Below are positions 22,673 through 33,514 of a DNA stretch of 64,000 bases, piece after piece. Source of the DNA: Mastigias papua (lineage: Eukaryota; Cnidaria; Scyphozoa; Rhizostomeae; Mastigiidae); NCBI GenBank assembly GCA_964019165.1, contig OZ025283.1, positions 2,239,501 to 2,303,500 of the forward strand, given 5' to 3'. The notes below the pieces were generated by a model. That model did not search any database and was not told the DNA's origin. It saw only the letters and a program-made list of their open reading frames with translations. Both the position numbers and the translations under genes were made by a program. Within the stretch, counting starts at the first letter, position 1; every line of letters begins with the position of its first letter.

Positions 22673-24491
22673 CTAGTCTCCAGTATATAAATAAAGTAGT
22701 TAAGTAGCGCAAATGGTTGTTACAATAAACTACTAAATGAAACACATAATGTATAGTCTTTAGTATCATTCAGTACCATCTAGGCACTAAAGTAGGCTTT
22801 ATGCAATAACACTACCTCAGAAGTTTATAGTCTAAGCGTTCATAATTAAAATACTATTCCTTTGTAATCCTACAGCATACTCAAAGGTCACAATACTATG
22901 GGCCACAATCATGTAAGTGAATGCTAAACTCTTGTCAAACATATAAAGTTCGAACTCTTAAGAATGAGTGATAAAATTTTAGAGATTGCATCATCAAATA
23001 AAATTTAAACAATAGTTTTGTGTTAGATAGGAGGGGGGCTTTATATGTCTATTCAATACAATACAAATAAGGTTGCTAGCTGTAACTAATAAAAAAGTTT
23101 AACAACATATCACAAAATGCAGAATGATAAATCAAAAGTGATAATGCTAGTGGCAACTACTGATATCTGACAATGATACAGGCTAGTGAAACAATCATAC
23201 AGGCAGGCAATCAGGTAATATACTGCTACAACTCTGGTCTAAGGACATCAGTTGGGCACACCTAGGAATAGTAAACACTTTCAAACTCTTATAATATTTA
23301 GAGTCAAGTAGGTTTTTGACATGGCAATGCCTAATGATAACTGTTTAAGTCAAGTGAATCAGAGCTGAAGAATATTCCTAACAGATACTGTAGATTATTC
23401 CACAAAGACTTCACATTTACAAATTGTGTATGACTGTGGCATAACCTTGTATATATAATAAATTCTTACAGCAAACCCCTCATAATAGTTGATTATGATT
23501 AATACTGGTAAGTGAGGTGGGGGCTGGATGGCGGGGCTCCAGGAATCAAGTCTACACAATACACATACTTGTTATCCAAAACTACTTCACCAACAAACAT
23601 AATGTTATCATGTGCAGAATGATTATGGAACTCATTAATGGTGTCTATAACAAATCATCTCAGCAAGGCACAGAGCTGGTTTCCCAGGAACAGAGCATTT
23701 AGTATCAAAGTGCCCACAAACAAAGTCAACTAAACACTAAAACATATAGTGAACACAAATAACAGACTGTTGTAAATAAAGGGTGTTAGACTGCTGTTAG
23801 TACATAGGAAATTAGTAAAGTACTATACTGAGTGAAGCCTTGTGAATAAGGTACTTGTGTGTTGAATACAAAGCTAACTTAGAATACAATATCAGTGTAA
23901 ATAAATCAAGACGCAACTACTGTAAAACGCACGGTACTATACACCATATAATCAGCGAATTAGTAGATAAAATATCCGTATAAGGCTTGGCACTTATAAC
24001 TATAAATACCCCAGTGATTTACAATACAAAGTGTACCGCGGCAGCTATGGCAACTGAGAGTAATATGAACAACCTCTCAAAGTTTTAGAGAGAATACACG
24101 TACTACTTTCCTCAAAATACTGCAACAAAAGTGAACGGGAAAGAGAGCTATTACAGTCCAATAATCTAACGAATAATTTGAACAATGTCTTAGCTCCAGC
24201 TTACAATGAGTGTATCCTAAAACGCAAGAGCTAAGCAGACGTGGCCCACAACAGCTGAAACGTAAACAAAGCGGCCTAACTATTCAGTTATAAGTCAGTG
24301 AAAATCTCGCAGAAAGACAAAGTACAAACAGCACGATAAAAGTCCTAGTATATCAGTAAATAACACAGTAAGCATCTCCTAAATATTATACCGAAACTTC
24401 TGTAGCAACAAAACGGTAAATTACAGGCGAAAATCAAGCGAACATGAAAGGAACTGCCACGATCATATGACCCCCGAGCCTAGGGAATCGT

Positions 24492-24752
24492 ATGGAATCT
24501 CCATCAAAACATCGCACTAAATCTCGTCTAGCTGGGAAAGTAGGGATCATTCTAAACAAAACAATCCAGGCAAAACTATTTCGACACATTGTCAATGAAA
24601 TAAGCCACTTACCTTGTAGAAAAGACACGAAATTCCACGACGAATTGCAAGATATCCATCCACTTCGTAAACACGCCCTCAACTGCAAACTTGCGGCCTT
24701 GTGTAAACACTATTGTTCGCAAACAAAGGATGAGAGGTTTCTGCGATCCTGA
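24492..24752 (+). other. 86-codon open frame conserved in E units, coding status unknown
   Basis: Starts MESPSKHRTKSRLAG and ends SQTKDERFLRS. Full-length counterparts stay open at 30256-30516 (minus) and 54969-55229 (plus), with a truncated one at 52385-52609; the copy near 59380 is broken. It is basic and Leu/Lys-rich with no motif I know. It runs antisense to the exon-like modules, so maintenance of the frame may be a by-product of DNA similarity between copies. Confidence 0.25.
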
Positions 24753-26037
24753 TCTCAAGTTGGGAATCCCCTCGCATTTCTATCTTCACCCTACAACAAA
24801 ATAAAGAGTGTAAGAATACCAAAATATCATAGGAATACTATTAAGAACAGTTAGCAAATAAATTACACAAACTTTGGACATCTCTGTACAAACCGTATTT
24901 AGATGTTTCTTGGCTACTGACAATGAGAATCAAACACACAGGGCAGTTGCCTCCATGGCTGAACTGAGGGGAATGGATACGTCTGACAACAGTTATATTA
25001 CCCATAAAAACTTACACCCTTATCACAATAAAATGACACAATAAAAACCCAGGCCCAACTGAATTCAGCAATGACCATATTCAGTAGCCCCTGTAGCACA
25101 ATTCGTCAGGAAACACAACAAAGTCCTATCCCATCTACGCACGCATTAAATTCAAGCAATAAATATAGCAATCCAGCAAGGACTACAACAGTAAACATAT
25201 AATAAGTATTTCATCACAATGTTGTAAAAGACCCACAACGATCTAGAGAATAAATTCAATCTGATCGGAGAGGATGTGTCATGGCGAATTACTCCCGAGG
25301 GAAGGTTGTGGAATCTCGCTGCCCAAAATAATGATATAACCTGTGCAATATTAAACGCATTTAGTAGAGAGAATAAATAAAGGCAATCTAAAAGCAAACC
25401 TTATTATAGGAAAAAACGACTCATCTGGTACCAGAGGGACGAAAGTTCGCTTGACTTCACCTAGGAACAGTGAAGAGCATCAATCGTGTTGGAGGGGAAC
25501 TGTCATGGCGGAAAATCCCGGAGGGAAGCTATTGTAATCTCGCTGACATAAGTGAACATAAGCCTCTAACATACTATAGAAGTTACACACAGTGAAAAGA
25601 GCAACGACAGGCAATTTGCAACCAAACTTAATAGCTTTAGAAAACCACTCACCTGGTAGAAAATACTTACAATATTTCCTTACAAAGTCAAAGGGCAAAC
25701 TGTGACATTGAGGGCACTGTCCAAATTAAAAGCTACCCGATCGCAATTATCTCCAGTATATCGTCGTGAATTACACACTAAAATAGCAGAGAATATAACT
25801 GTAACCTTCTCCTCGATACTTAATAACAATTTAGCGAGAACAGCAATGTGATTTAGGGAATAGATTAGAAGGGGGTGGGAAGCAACTGTAATGGCGACAG
25901 TACAGCAAGCGAGGTTCGTGGGGTTTCACTGAAAACATTGAAATACATAGCTGATAATAGTAGGCAATGCACACATCCAAGGAAGGACTAATTGACACAC
26001 TCTAATTGAAATTTTTTGTACAAAAATTGCGACTCAC

Positions 26038-26124
26038 CTGGCAGGAAAAGAACGAAATTCTCCTCGACTTCGCTCTTCAACTGTCATGGCGATAACATCC
26101 CCGAGGGTAGGCATTGGATTCTCG
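26038..26124 (-). other. exon-like module in E unit
   Basis: On the minus strand CGAGAATCCAATGCCTACCC begins the module, the CGCCATGACAGTT core follows, and it ends CTGCCAG directly before GTGAGTCGC, an ideal 5' splice site. The acceptor side reads TTTTGAG rather than TTTCAG. The same 87-bp module recurs at 56497-56583 in the right cluster. Confidence 0.45.
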
Positions 26125-26533
26125 CTCAAAACATGGAAATACATTGCCTACAACAAAAGAAACCACCGATAGTCCATGCAGGCATTACAGGCAAACATGA
26201 AAAAACGAAAACAGTCACTCACCCGCCATAAAAAAGACGAAATTTCCCATGGATTAAACAATCATCCTCAACCAGTCCGACATGAAACTACACTGAGAGA
26301 GGGCTTGCCTTACGGACGAATACAATGGAGAACAACAGGCGACAACAAAGGCGCACGCAGTCGATCAGAAACTGCCGAATATCTTTGCGAAAAAAATCGA
26401 TAAAATTAATATGAAATCATGAATATCAATTAGACATAGGACGGGACCCTCGGCGAAAGTTTGAGACCAATCGAGTAGAAGACCTGGGAGGAGTTTTTAC
26501 CACGAGCTGACCGGCGGCCCATTTGATCTTTGC

Positions 26534-28380
26534 TCATTTGCATTTTAGGGATCTTAGTATATAGAGAAGTTCTTGGTTAGTCCAAGGCTTCTTTCGATGA
26601 CAGAAAATGTAATAGCTGGATTGAATAGAGATGTTCATGGCTCTCATTATACTTCTTTTTGTGATAGTCTTATCAAAATGTAGCTCATGTAGTAAGGATA
26701 GAGGAGAATTGCAGGAATAACCCATAACCCCAATTGCACCCATAGAGAGATTGACAAACACAACTTTGCTATATGAAGGAGAAAGGTCATTTATCAGTGA
26801 ACTATATTTGGCAGGTTTACGATCGTTGTTGTTCTGTATATTCGTTTCAAAACCGACAGTAAGCTGAAGGATGTAAAGTATCTTATTATCTGTAAGAAGA
26901 AGAAGGTCGGGACAAAATTAATCCCCCGTAATCAAACATGGAGATAGGAAGAAAGGTAGATCAGCATATACAGTACATTTGTTAAGTGATGAGAATGTGC
27001 GTGCGAGAAAAAGAAGAACAGAAGTATGTCTCCAAGTGTATCTACCCTCGTCTAGATTTGACTTGCAGCTGGATACAACATGTTGTAAAGTTTCTGACTG
27101 GAGACAAAAGGAGCAATTAGACGACTGAGAAAGTGCCCAACTACAGAGATTTTTGCGAGTAGGAAGAGTATTATTAAGATACTTTACAGAAAAATTGAAA
27201 ATGTTCCTAGGCAAGTTTTGCTGGACACTTGACCATAAGCCTTTTACATTCTGGCATGAAATCTTGATAATATACGAAATAACTAAACCTTGGGATAGAA
27301 GGGTGTTGTTTATTCGCTCTTCGTGGTCACGTTGGATAGACTTAAGAACTTGCTTAGTATTTTGAAAGTGGTCATATTGACGATTTGTACCATAGCTAGT
27401 CTCAGCCCAACGATTCTTGATATCCAGGTTTGGAGAAGATTTTAATGCATTGTGTATAACAGTCTGACATTCGGTGAATTTATTAGATGGAAGGACAAGG
27501 TTGATACCGTATCTAGACTTGTTTAAGATGAGAGAACTAATAGTAGCACTTATGGGCAGTTCAAGCCACTTCCTTACATACCTTGTAACGATGTTATCTA
27601 GATTATCAACAACCCAATTGCTAAGATCTGCAATAGGTAAATGCCAAGATAGCTTAGAAAGCACAAATCGGTGGTAAAGTAGGAGCTTGTATTTAGGGTG
27701 ACAGGGAAGGTTATCCATTTTGATCATCAGATCCTTAAGTGTGCTGAGAAGGGTAGACATGTGGTCATTATTATCCATATTGAAATTGAAATAGCACCCG
27801 AGATACTTAAAGGATTTGTCACTCTCAACAGGAGGAACCAGTGAGTTGTTCAAAGTAAGCTTTGGAAGGAACTGGACTGAGGATGTGGTGGATTTCTTTA
27901 TGCCAAATGTGACACATTTGTTGACTCTGATCTTCATGCCTGCCCAGTTACACCAACACGTAAAATGATTAAGAAGTATCTGATTTTCTTTTTCAAGACC
28001 AGTAATGACAGCGGCATCATCTGCAAACTGAAACCAGTGAGTTGGGTTAAGAGACTTTAACGTGAAACCGAATTGTTGAAATTTTGATCTACTATATATC
28101 GAATGAAAGTGTTGAAGCAAAGGTTAAAGGTGAGTGGGCTAAGGGAATCACCCTGGAGAACGCTGCGATCAACTTTGATAAAAGGAGAGTGAAAAGGCTC
28201 AGATATGATAGAAGTGTAGAAATCAGAAGAAAGATTCTTAATGAGCTGTTGTATTTGATCAGGAATGTGATGATATTTCAAAACTTGCGGAATAAGAGTA
28301 TGATGGACTTCACCAAACGCGTTTTTGAGATCGAGAAGTGTAATGACCACCGAGTGTTGTTTTATCTACATAAAACATAG
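26534..28380 (-). pseudogene. RLE-type non-LTR retrotransposon: RT plus endonuclease, 5' truncated
   Basis: Minus strand. 28350-28057 carries the RT entry ITLLDLKNAFGEVHHTLI and VLQGDSLSPLTFN; a frameshift leads to 28120-26918 with the active-site box FQFADDAAVITG, a thumb, then the knuckle CSFCLQSETLQHVVSSC and GRYTWRHTSVLL. After one stop (TAA, 26918-26920) the same frame continues to 26534 with a restriction-like endonuclease: PDLLLL, then LYILQLTVGFETN and RKPAKYSSL. The position before LTVGFE is Gln (CAG) where PD-(D/E)xK enzymes need an acid. So truncation, one shift, one stop and a lost catalytic residue. Clade R2/NeSL-like by architecture. It lies exactly between two facing E units. 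Confidence 0.85.
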
Positions 28381-28902
28381 AGAATTCAAAAATATACTTT
28401 CTTCTGTTGTAAACGTTTTGATATATTATCTTCATCACTATATACTAAGATGCCTAAAATGCAACTAAGCTCCACCATTGTTCCCATCAAAAGTACTGCC
28501 AGTTGCTGCGTGATGTATACTTCTTCTGCCGTTCTTCGTGTATTGGGTTGAAAGTTCTCCCAACGGTCCGATATGGTCTGAATGGGTGCCAAACTTTTTC
28601 TGTTACTTTTCCCATTTTTGTACTCCGAGATAGTCCACTTTCATTTTCGCCATCTTCTCGCCTTTGTCTTTCGCCATTTGTCCTCCATTATTGTCATCCC
28701 CATGGATAGGCTGCTCTTTTGGTAGCACAGGCAGTTATTGCTCGGGTTGCGCTTGATGGCAGTTGTCGAGGAGAAATTGGTCGCTTCTCCTACCGGGTGA
28801 GTTGCTCTTTTCGTGCTGAAAACGTTTCATATATATTTGCGTGTATTTACTTCATCTAATATGTGCGCTTTCTACTGTTTTGGTCATTTTATGTCAAAGT
28901 TT

Positions 28903-28971
28903 TCGGCGATATTCCAAGACCATCCCCCGCGGGTTTATCGCCATTACAGAATTTCGTTCTTTTCATGCCAG
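28903..28971 (+). other. exon-like module in E unit
   Basis: Starts CGATATTCCAAGACC, contains CGGGTTTATCGCCATTACAG (the diverged core) and ends CATGCCAG followed by GTGAGTCGC. Shorter than its counterpart at 26038-26124 by a small deletion. One of the recurring blocks that end in an ideal splice donor. Confidence 0.4.
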
Positions 28972-29465
28972 GTGAGTCGCTACTTTCGTACAAAACATTT
29001 CGACTTCAGCTTGCCAATTCGTCCTTTGTCGCATGTGTGCCTTGCCTACGATTATAAGCTATTTATCTCAATGTTTTCAGCGAAGTCGCACGACCCTAAC
29101 TCGCTGGATTATCGCCATGACAGTTGCTTCCCATGCCGTTCTACTCTATTCCCTAAATCACCGTGCTTTTCATGCTAAATTGTTATTAAGTATCAAGGAG
29201 AAATATACAGTTGTATTCTCTGCTATTTTAGTGTATATTTCGCTAGGATGTACTGGAGATCAATGCAATCGGGTAGCTTTTACTTTGGACAGTGCCCTCA
29301 AGGTCACAGTTTGCCCTTTGACTTGGAAGGAACTATTGTAAGTATTTTCTACCAGGTGAGTGGTTTTCTAAAGCTATTAAGGTTGGTTTCAAATTGCCTG
29401 TCGTTGCTCTGTTCACTGTGTGTAACTTCTATAGTATTTTGGACGCTTATGTTCACTAATGTCAG

Positions 29466-29583
29466 CGAGATTACAATAGCTTCCCTCCGGGATTTTCCGC
29501 CATGACAGTTCCTCTCCAACATGATTGATGTTCTTCACTGTTGCTGGATGAAGTCAAGTGAACTTTCGTCCCTCCGGTACCAG
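29466..29583 (+). other. exon-like module with acceptor- and donor-like borders
   Basis: Preceded by AATGTCAG and starting CGAGATTACAATAGCTTCCC, it carries CCGCCATGACAGTTCC and ends GGTACCAG before GTGGGTCG. The mirrored copy is at 25422-25545 on the minus strand and another near 55880-56010. Frames differ between copies in which is open, so whether it is translated is unclear. Confidence 0.45.
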
Positions 29584-31291
29584 GTGGGTCGTTTTTTCCT
29601 ATAATAAGGTTTGCTTTTAGATTGCCTTTATTTATTCTCTCTACTAAATGCATTTAATATTGCACAGGTTATATCATTATTTTGGGCAGCGAGATTCCTC
29701 AACCTTCCCTCGGGAGTAATTCGCCATGACACTTCCTCTCCGATCAGATTGAATTTATTCTCTAGATCGTTGTGGGTCTTTTACAACATTGTGATGACAT
29801 ACTTATTATATGTTTACTGTTGTATTCCTTGCTGGATTGCTATATTTATTGATTGAATTTAATGCATGCGTAGATGGGATAGGACATTGTTGTGTTTCCT
29901 GATGAAGTGTGGTACAGGGGCTACTGACTATGGTCATTGTTGAATTCAGTTGGGCCTGGGTTTTTATTTTGTTATGTTATTGTGATAAGGGTGTAAGTTC
30001 TTATGGGTAATATAACTGTTATCAGACGTTTCCATTCCCCTCAGTTCAGCCATGGAGGCAACTGCCCTGTGTGTTTGATTCTCATTCCCAGTAGTCAAGA
30101 AACATCTAAATACGGTTTGTACAGAGATGTCCAAAGTTTGTGTAATGTATTTGCTAACTGTTCTTAATAGTATTCCTATGCTATGTTGGTATTCTTACAC
30201 TCTTTATTTTGTTGTAGGTTGACGATAGAAATGCGAGGGGATTCCCAACGTCAGATCAAGATCGCAGAAACCTCTCATCCTTTGTTTGCGAACAATGGTG
30301 TTTACACAAGGCCGCAAGTTTGCAGTTGAGGGCGTGTTTACGAAGTGGATGGATATCTTGCAATTCTTCGTGGAATTTTGTCTCTGTTCTATAAGGTAAG
30401 TGGCTTATTTCATTGACAAGGTTTCGATTTAGTTTTACCAGGATTGTTTTGTTTAGAATGATCACTACTTTGCCAGCTAGACGAGATTTAGTGCGATGTT
30501 TTGATGGAGATTCCATACGATTGCCTCGGCTCGGGGGTCATATGATCGTGGCAGTTCCTTTCATGTTCGCTTGATTTTCGCCTGTACTTTACCGTTTTGT
30601 TGCTACAGAAGTTTTGGTATAATATGTAGGAGATGCTTACTGTGTTATTTACTGATATACTAGGACTTTTATTGTGCTGTTTCTACTTTGTCTTTCCGTG
30701 AGATTTTCACTGACTTATAACTGAATAGTTAGGCCGCTTTGTTTACGGTTGAGCTGTTGTGGGCCACGTCTGCTTAGCTCTTGCGTTTTAGGATACACTC
30801 ATTGTAAGCTGGAGCTAAGACATTGTTCAAATTATTCGTTAGATTATTGGACTGTAATAGCTCTCTTTCCCGTTCACTTTTGTTGCAGTATTTTGAGGAA
30901 AGTAGTTAGTGTATTCTCTCTAAAACTTCGAGAGGTTGTTCATATTACTCTCAGTCACCATAGCTGCCGTGGTACACTTTGTATTCTAAATCACTGGGGT
31001 ATTTATAGTTAAAAGTGCCAAGCCTTATACGGATATTTTATCTACTAATTCGCTGATTATATGGTGTATAGTACCGTGCGTTTTAGGGTAGCTGCGTCTT
31101 GATTTATTTACACTGATATTGTATTCTAAGTTAGCTTTGTATTCAACACACATAAGTACCTTATTCACAAGGCTTCATTCAGTATAGTACTTTACTAATG
31201 TCCTATGTACTAACAGCAGTCTAACACCCTTTATTTACAACAGTCTATTATTTGTGTTCACTATATGTTTTAGTGTTTGGTTGACTTTGTA

Positions 31292-31620
31292 AATAATAAT
31301 AATAATAATAATACGATATTTATCCAGGTCACCAGATTCAGCTTAATGAAGCTGCTATCAGTCTGGGACCTGTTAAAAGCAAAAGTAAAATTTATACATG
31401 AGTTCAGAAAGTAACCAAAATTTATCCTTAATACATTATCTATGAGTTAAAATGTTCACCTAACTTAATTTTAAAACGTAGTAATGAGGTTTCAGTTTTA
31501 CGTTCCATTGGCAATTTGTTACAAATCACGGCCCCTTGAAACTGAATACTTCTTCTATATGCTTCAAGTTTTGTGTTTGGAATTTTTAGGTTACTTTGAT
31601 ACTTAATTTTTAGGTTACTT
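31292..31620 (-). pseudogene. non-LTR retrotransposon C-terminal remnant after (AAT)n
   Basis: Present in this arm but missing from the left arm. It opens with (AAT)n on the plus strand and on the minus strand reads NTKLEAYRRSIQFQGAVICN followed by KLPMERKTETSLLRFKIKL, the shape of the very C-terminus of CR1/RTE-like ORF2 proteins (S-x-G-A-x2-W/C-N-x-LP, then FK-x-L). The frame continues upstream into E sequence (SITNHLSKAQSWFPRKRTFS), suggesting that the E unit itself carries the preceding part and other copies have lost this tail. Confidence 0.5.
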
Positions 31621-32425
31621 TGATATGTGGGCACTTTGATACTAAATGTTCTTTTCCTGGGAAACCAGCTCTGTGCCTTGCTGAGATGATTTGTTATAGA
31701 CACCATTAGTGATTTCCATAATCATTCTGCACATGATAACATTATGTTTGTTGGTGAAGTAGTTTGGATAACAAGTATGTGTATTGTGTAGACTTGATTC
31801 CTGGAGCCCGGCCATCCAGCCCCCACCTCACTTACCAGTATTAATCATAACCAACTATTATGAGGGGTTTGCTCTAAGAGATTATTGTGTATACAAGCTT
31901 ATGCCACGGTCATACACAAGTTTTTAATGTGAAGTCTTTGTGGAATAATCTACAGTATCTGTTAGGACTATTCTTCAGCTCTGATTCACTTGAATTAAAC
32001 AGTTATCATTAGGCATTACCATGTCAAAAACCTACTTGAATCTAAATAGTATAGGAGTTTGACAATGTTTACTGGGTGTGCCCAATTGATGTCCTTAGAC
32101 CAGAGTTGTAGCAGTATATTAGTTGATTGCTGCCTGTATAATTTTTGTCACTAGCCTGTATCACTGTCAGATATCAGTTGTTACCACTAGCATTATCACT
32201 TTTCATATATCATTCTGCATGTGGTGATATGTTGTTAAAGTTTTGTATTAGTTACAGCTAGCAACCTTATTTGTATTGTATTGACTAGACATATAACGCC
32301 CCCCTCCTATCTAACACAAAACTATTGTTTAAATTTTATTTGATGATGCAATCTCTAAAATTTTATCACTCATTCTTAAGAGTTAGAACTTTATGTGAAA
32401 AGTCTGTTAGTACTACAGAACTTCA

Positions 32426-33190
32426 CTATAGCACGAAAAAGCGGGAACATTGCTTTAGCGTACTGAAAGCTTTTTTCGTCCGACACTCGTCAGAGTATGA
32501 AACGTTGGATGGCGACCGAAAGGTGAAACGAAATATATAGCCAGATGCGGGTACACGTGATATGATGAATAATGCGTCTATTTGGCTCTATGATTGGCCA
32601 ATTAGCACCTATTCACCATTGTTTACTTGAAGAGTCCAAGTGAAAAAACGAACTCTTTTTGTTTACACAAGACTGGGTTTTGAGTCTTGATGTAAACCGA
32701 TTCCAAAACACCTAAATGAAAGGACGATCTTGCTTGCCCAATGATCCGAAAATTATCGTCTGTATATGTTTTGGCGCATTCTGGATTTGTAATAAGATGT
32801 TGTCCTATGGCCGAATCACTTTTCATTTTAGAAATAGAGTTTTTACACATACGAGGTGGCTGTTCTCTTGTTGTTGTGTTTTTCGAACAACAAGAGAACA
32901 AGAAAAAAACAACAAAAACACAACAACAAGACTCAAAACCCAGTCTTGTGTAAACAAAAAGAGTTCGTTTTTTCACTTGGACTCTTCAAGTAAACAATGG
33001 TGAATAGGTGCTAATTGGCCAATCATAGAGCCAAATAGACGCATTATTCATCATATCACGTGTACCCGCATCTGGCTATATATTTCGTTACACCTTTCGG
33101 TCGCCATCCGACGTTTCATACTCTGACGAGTGTCGGACAAAAAAAGCTTTCAGTATGCTAAAGCAATGTTCCCGCTTTTTCGTGCTATAG
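32426..33190. mobile_element. 765-bp fold-back element inside the E unit
   Basis: Arms of 264 bp (32426-32689 and 32927-33190), beginning CTATAGCACGAAAAAGCGGG, almost perfect inverted copies. The 237-nt loop contains a second perfect inverted repeat of 13 bp (TGTTCTCTTGTTG at 32861, partner at 32888-32900). AGAACTTCA precedes and AGAACTTTA follows the palindrome; a longer repeat AGAACTTTATGTG at 32385-32397 and 33191-33203 gives an alternative boundary. Absent from the matching site in the left arm near 22950, confirming insertion. Not related to family P. Confidence 0.9.
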
Positions 33191-33470
33191 AGAACTTTAT
33201 GTGTTTGACAAGACTTTAGCATTCACTTACATGATTGTGGCCCATAGTATTGTGACCTTTGAGTATGCTGTAGGATTACAAAGGAATAGTATTTTAATTA
33301 TGAATGCTTAAACTATAAAATTCTGAGGTAGTGTTATTGCATAAAGCCTACTTTAGTGCCTAGATGGTACTGAATGATGCTGAAGACTATACATTATGTG
33401 TTTCATGTAGTAGTTTATTGTAACAACCATTTGCGCTACTTAACTACTATATTTATATACTGGAGACTAT

Positions 33471-33514
33471 CGGTTTTTTTGATAGCCCGCGTCTAGCGGG
33501 CTATCAAAAAACCG
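33471..33514. repeat. P8: palindrome reduced to its terminal hairpin
   Basis: 44 nt only: CGG plus T run plus GATAGCCCGC, loop GTCTA, then GCGGGCTATC plus A run plus CCG. It sits at the junction of two E units exactly where full palindromes sit elsewhere, so it looks like a solo remnant left by loss of the whole interior. Confidence 0.85.

Larger units (their letters stand above)
22673..26566. mobile_element. E unit, left arm of a giant inverted repeat
   Basis: Begins CTAGTCTCCAGTATATAAAT right after P1 and ends TTAGTATATAGAGA at 26566. An inverted, diverged copy fills much of 28800-33470. The distal part (24400-26400) holds recurrent exon-like modules read on the minus strand: a core CGAGATTC..CCCTCGGG..CGCCATGACAG (RC copies near 24436, 25262, 25492, 26078) and donor-like CCAG/GTGAGT sites (25651, 26036; AT-mutated at 25422). 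Plus-strand remnants in related units resemble the tail of a non-LTR ORF (see 31292-31620). No intact gene. The E family has no counterpart I recognise. Confidence 0.8.
28430..33470. mobile_element. E unit, right arm of the giant inverted repeat
   Basis: Begins ATCACTATATACTAAGATGCC and ends GGAGACTAT, so it is the reverse of 22673-26566; homology is clear from about 28800 outward (for instance the 81-codon plus frame at 29611-29856 mirrors the minus frame at 25397-25152). Module cores occur near 28905, 29069, 29466, 29695 and 30510, with donor-like sites at 28972, 29356, 29584 (GTGGGT) and 30396 (GTAAGT). It is about 1.1 kb longer than the left arm because of the additions at 31292-31620 and 32426-33190. 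The innermost 370 bp belongs to a different E subtype. Confidence 0.8.

Noticed and set aside
29248..29505. Ephrin-receptor-like cysteine repeat (CPxGHxCP) protein
   Set aside because: One or two modules read CPQGH or ECPRGHKCPF, but other copies have stops in that frame, and an alternative frame is equally open; too weak to name a domain.
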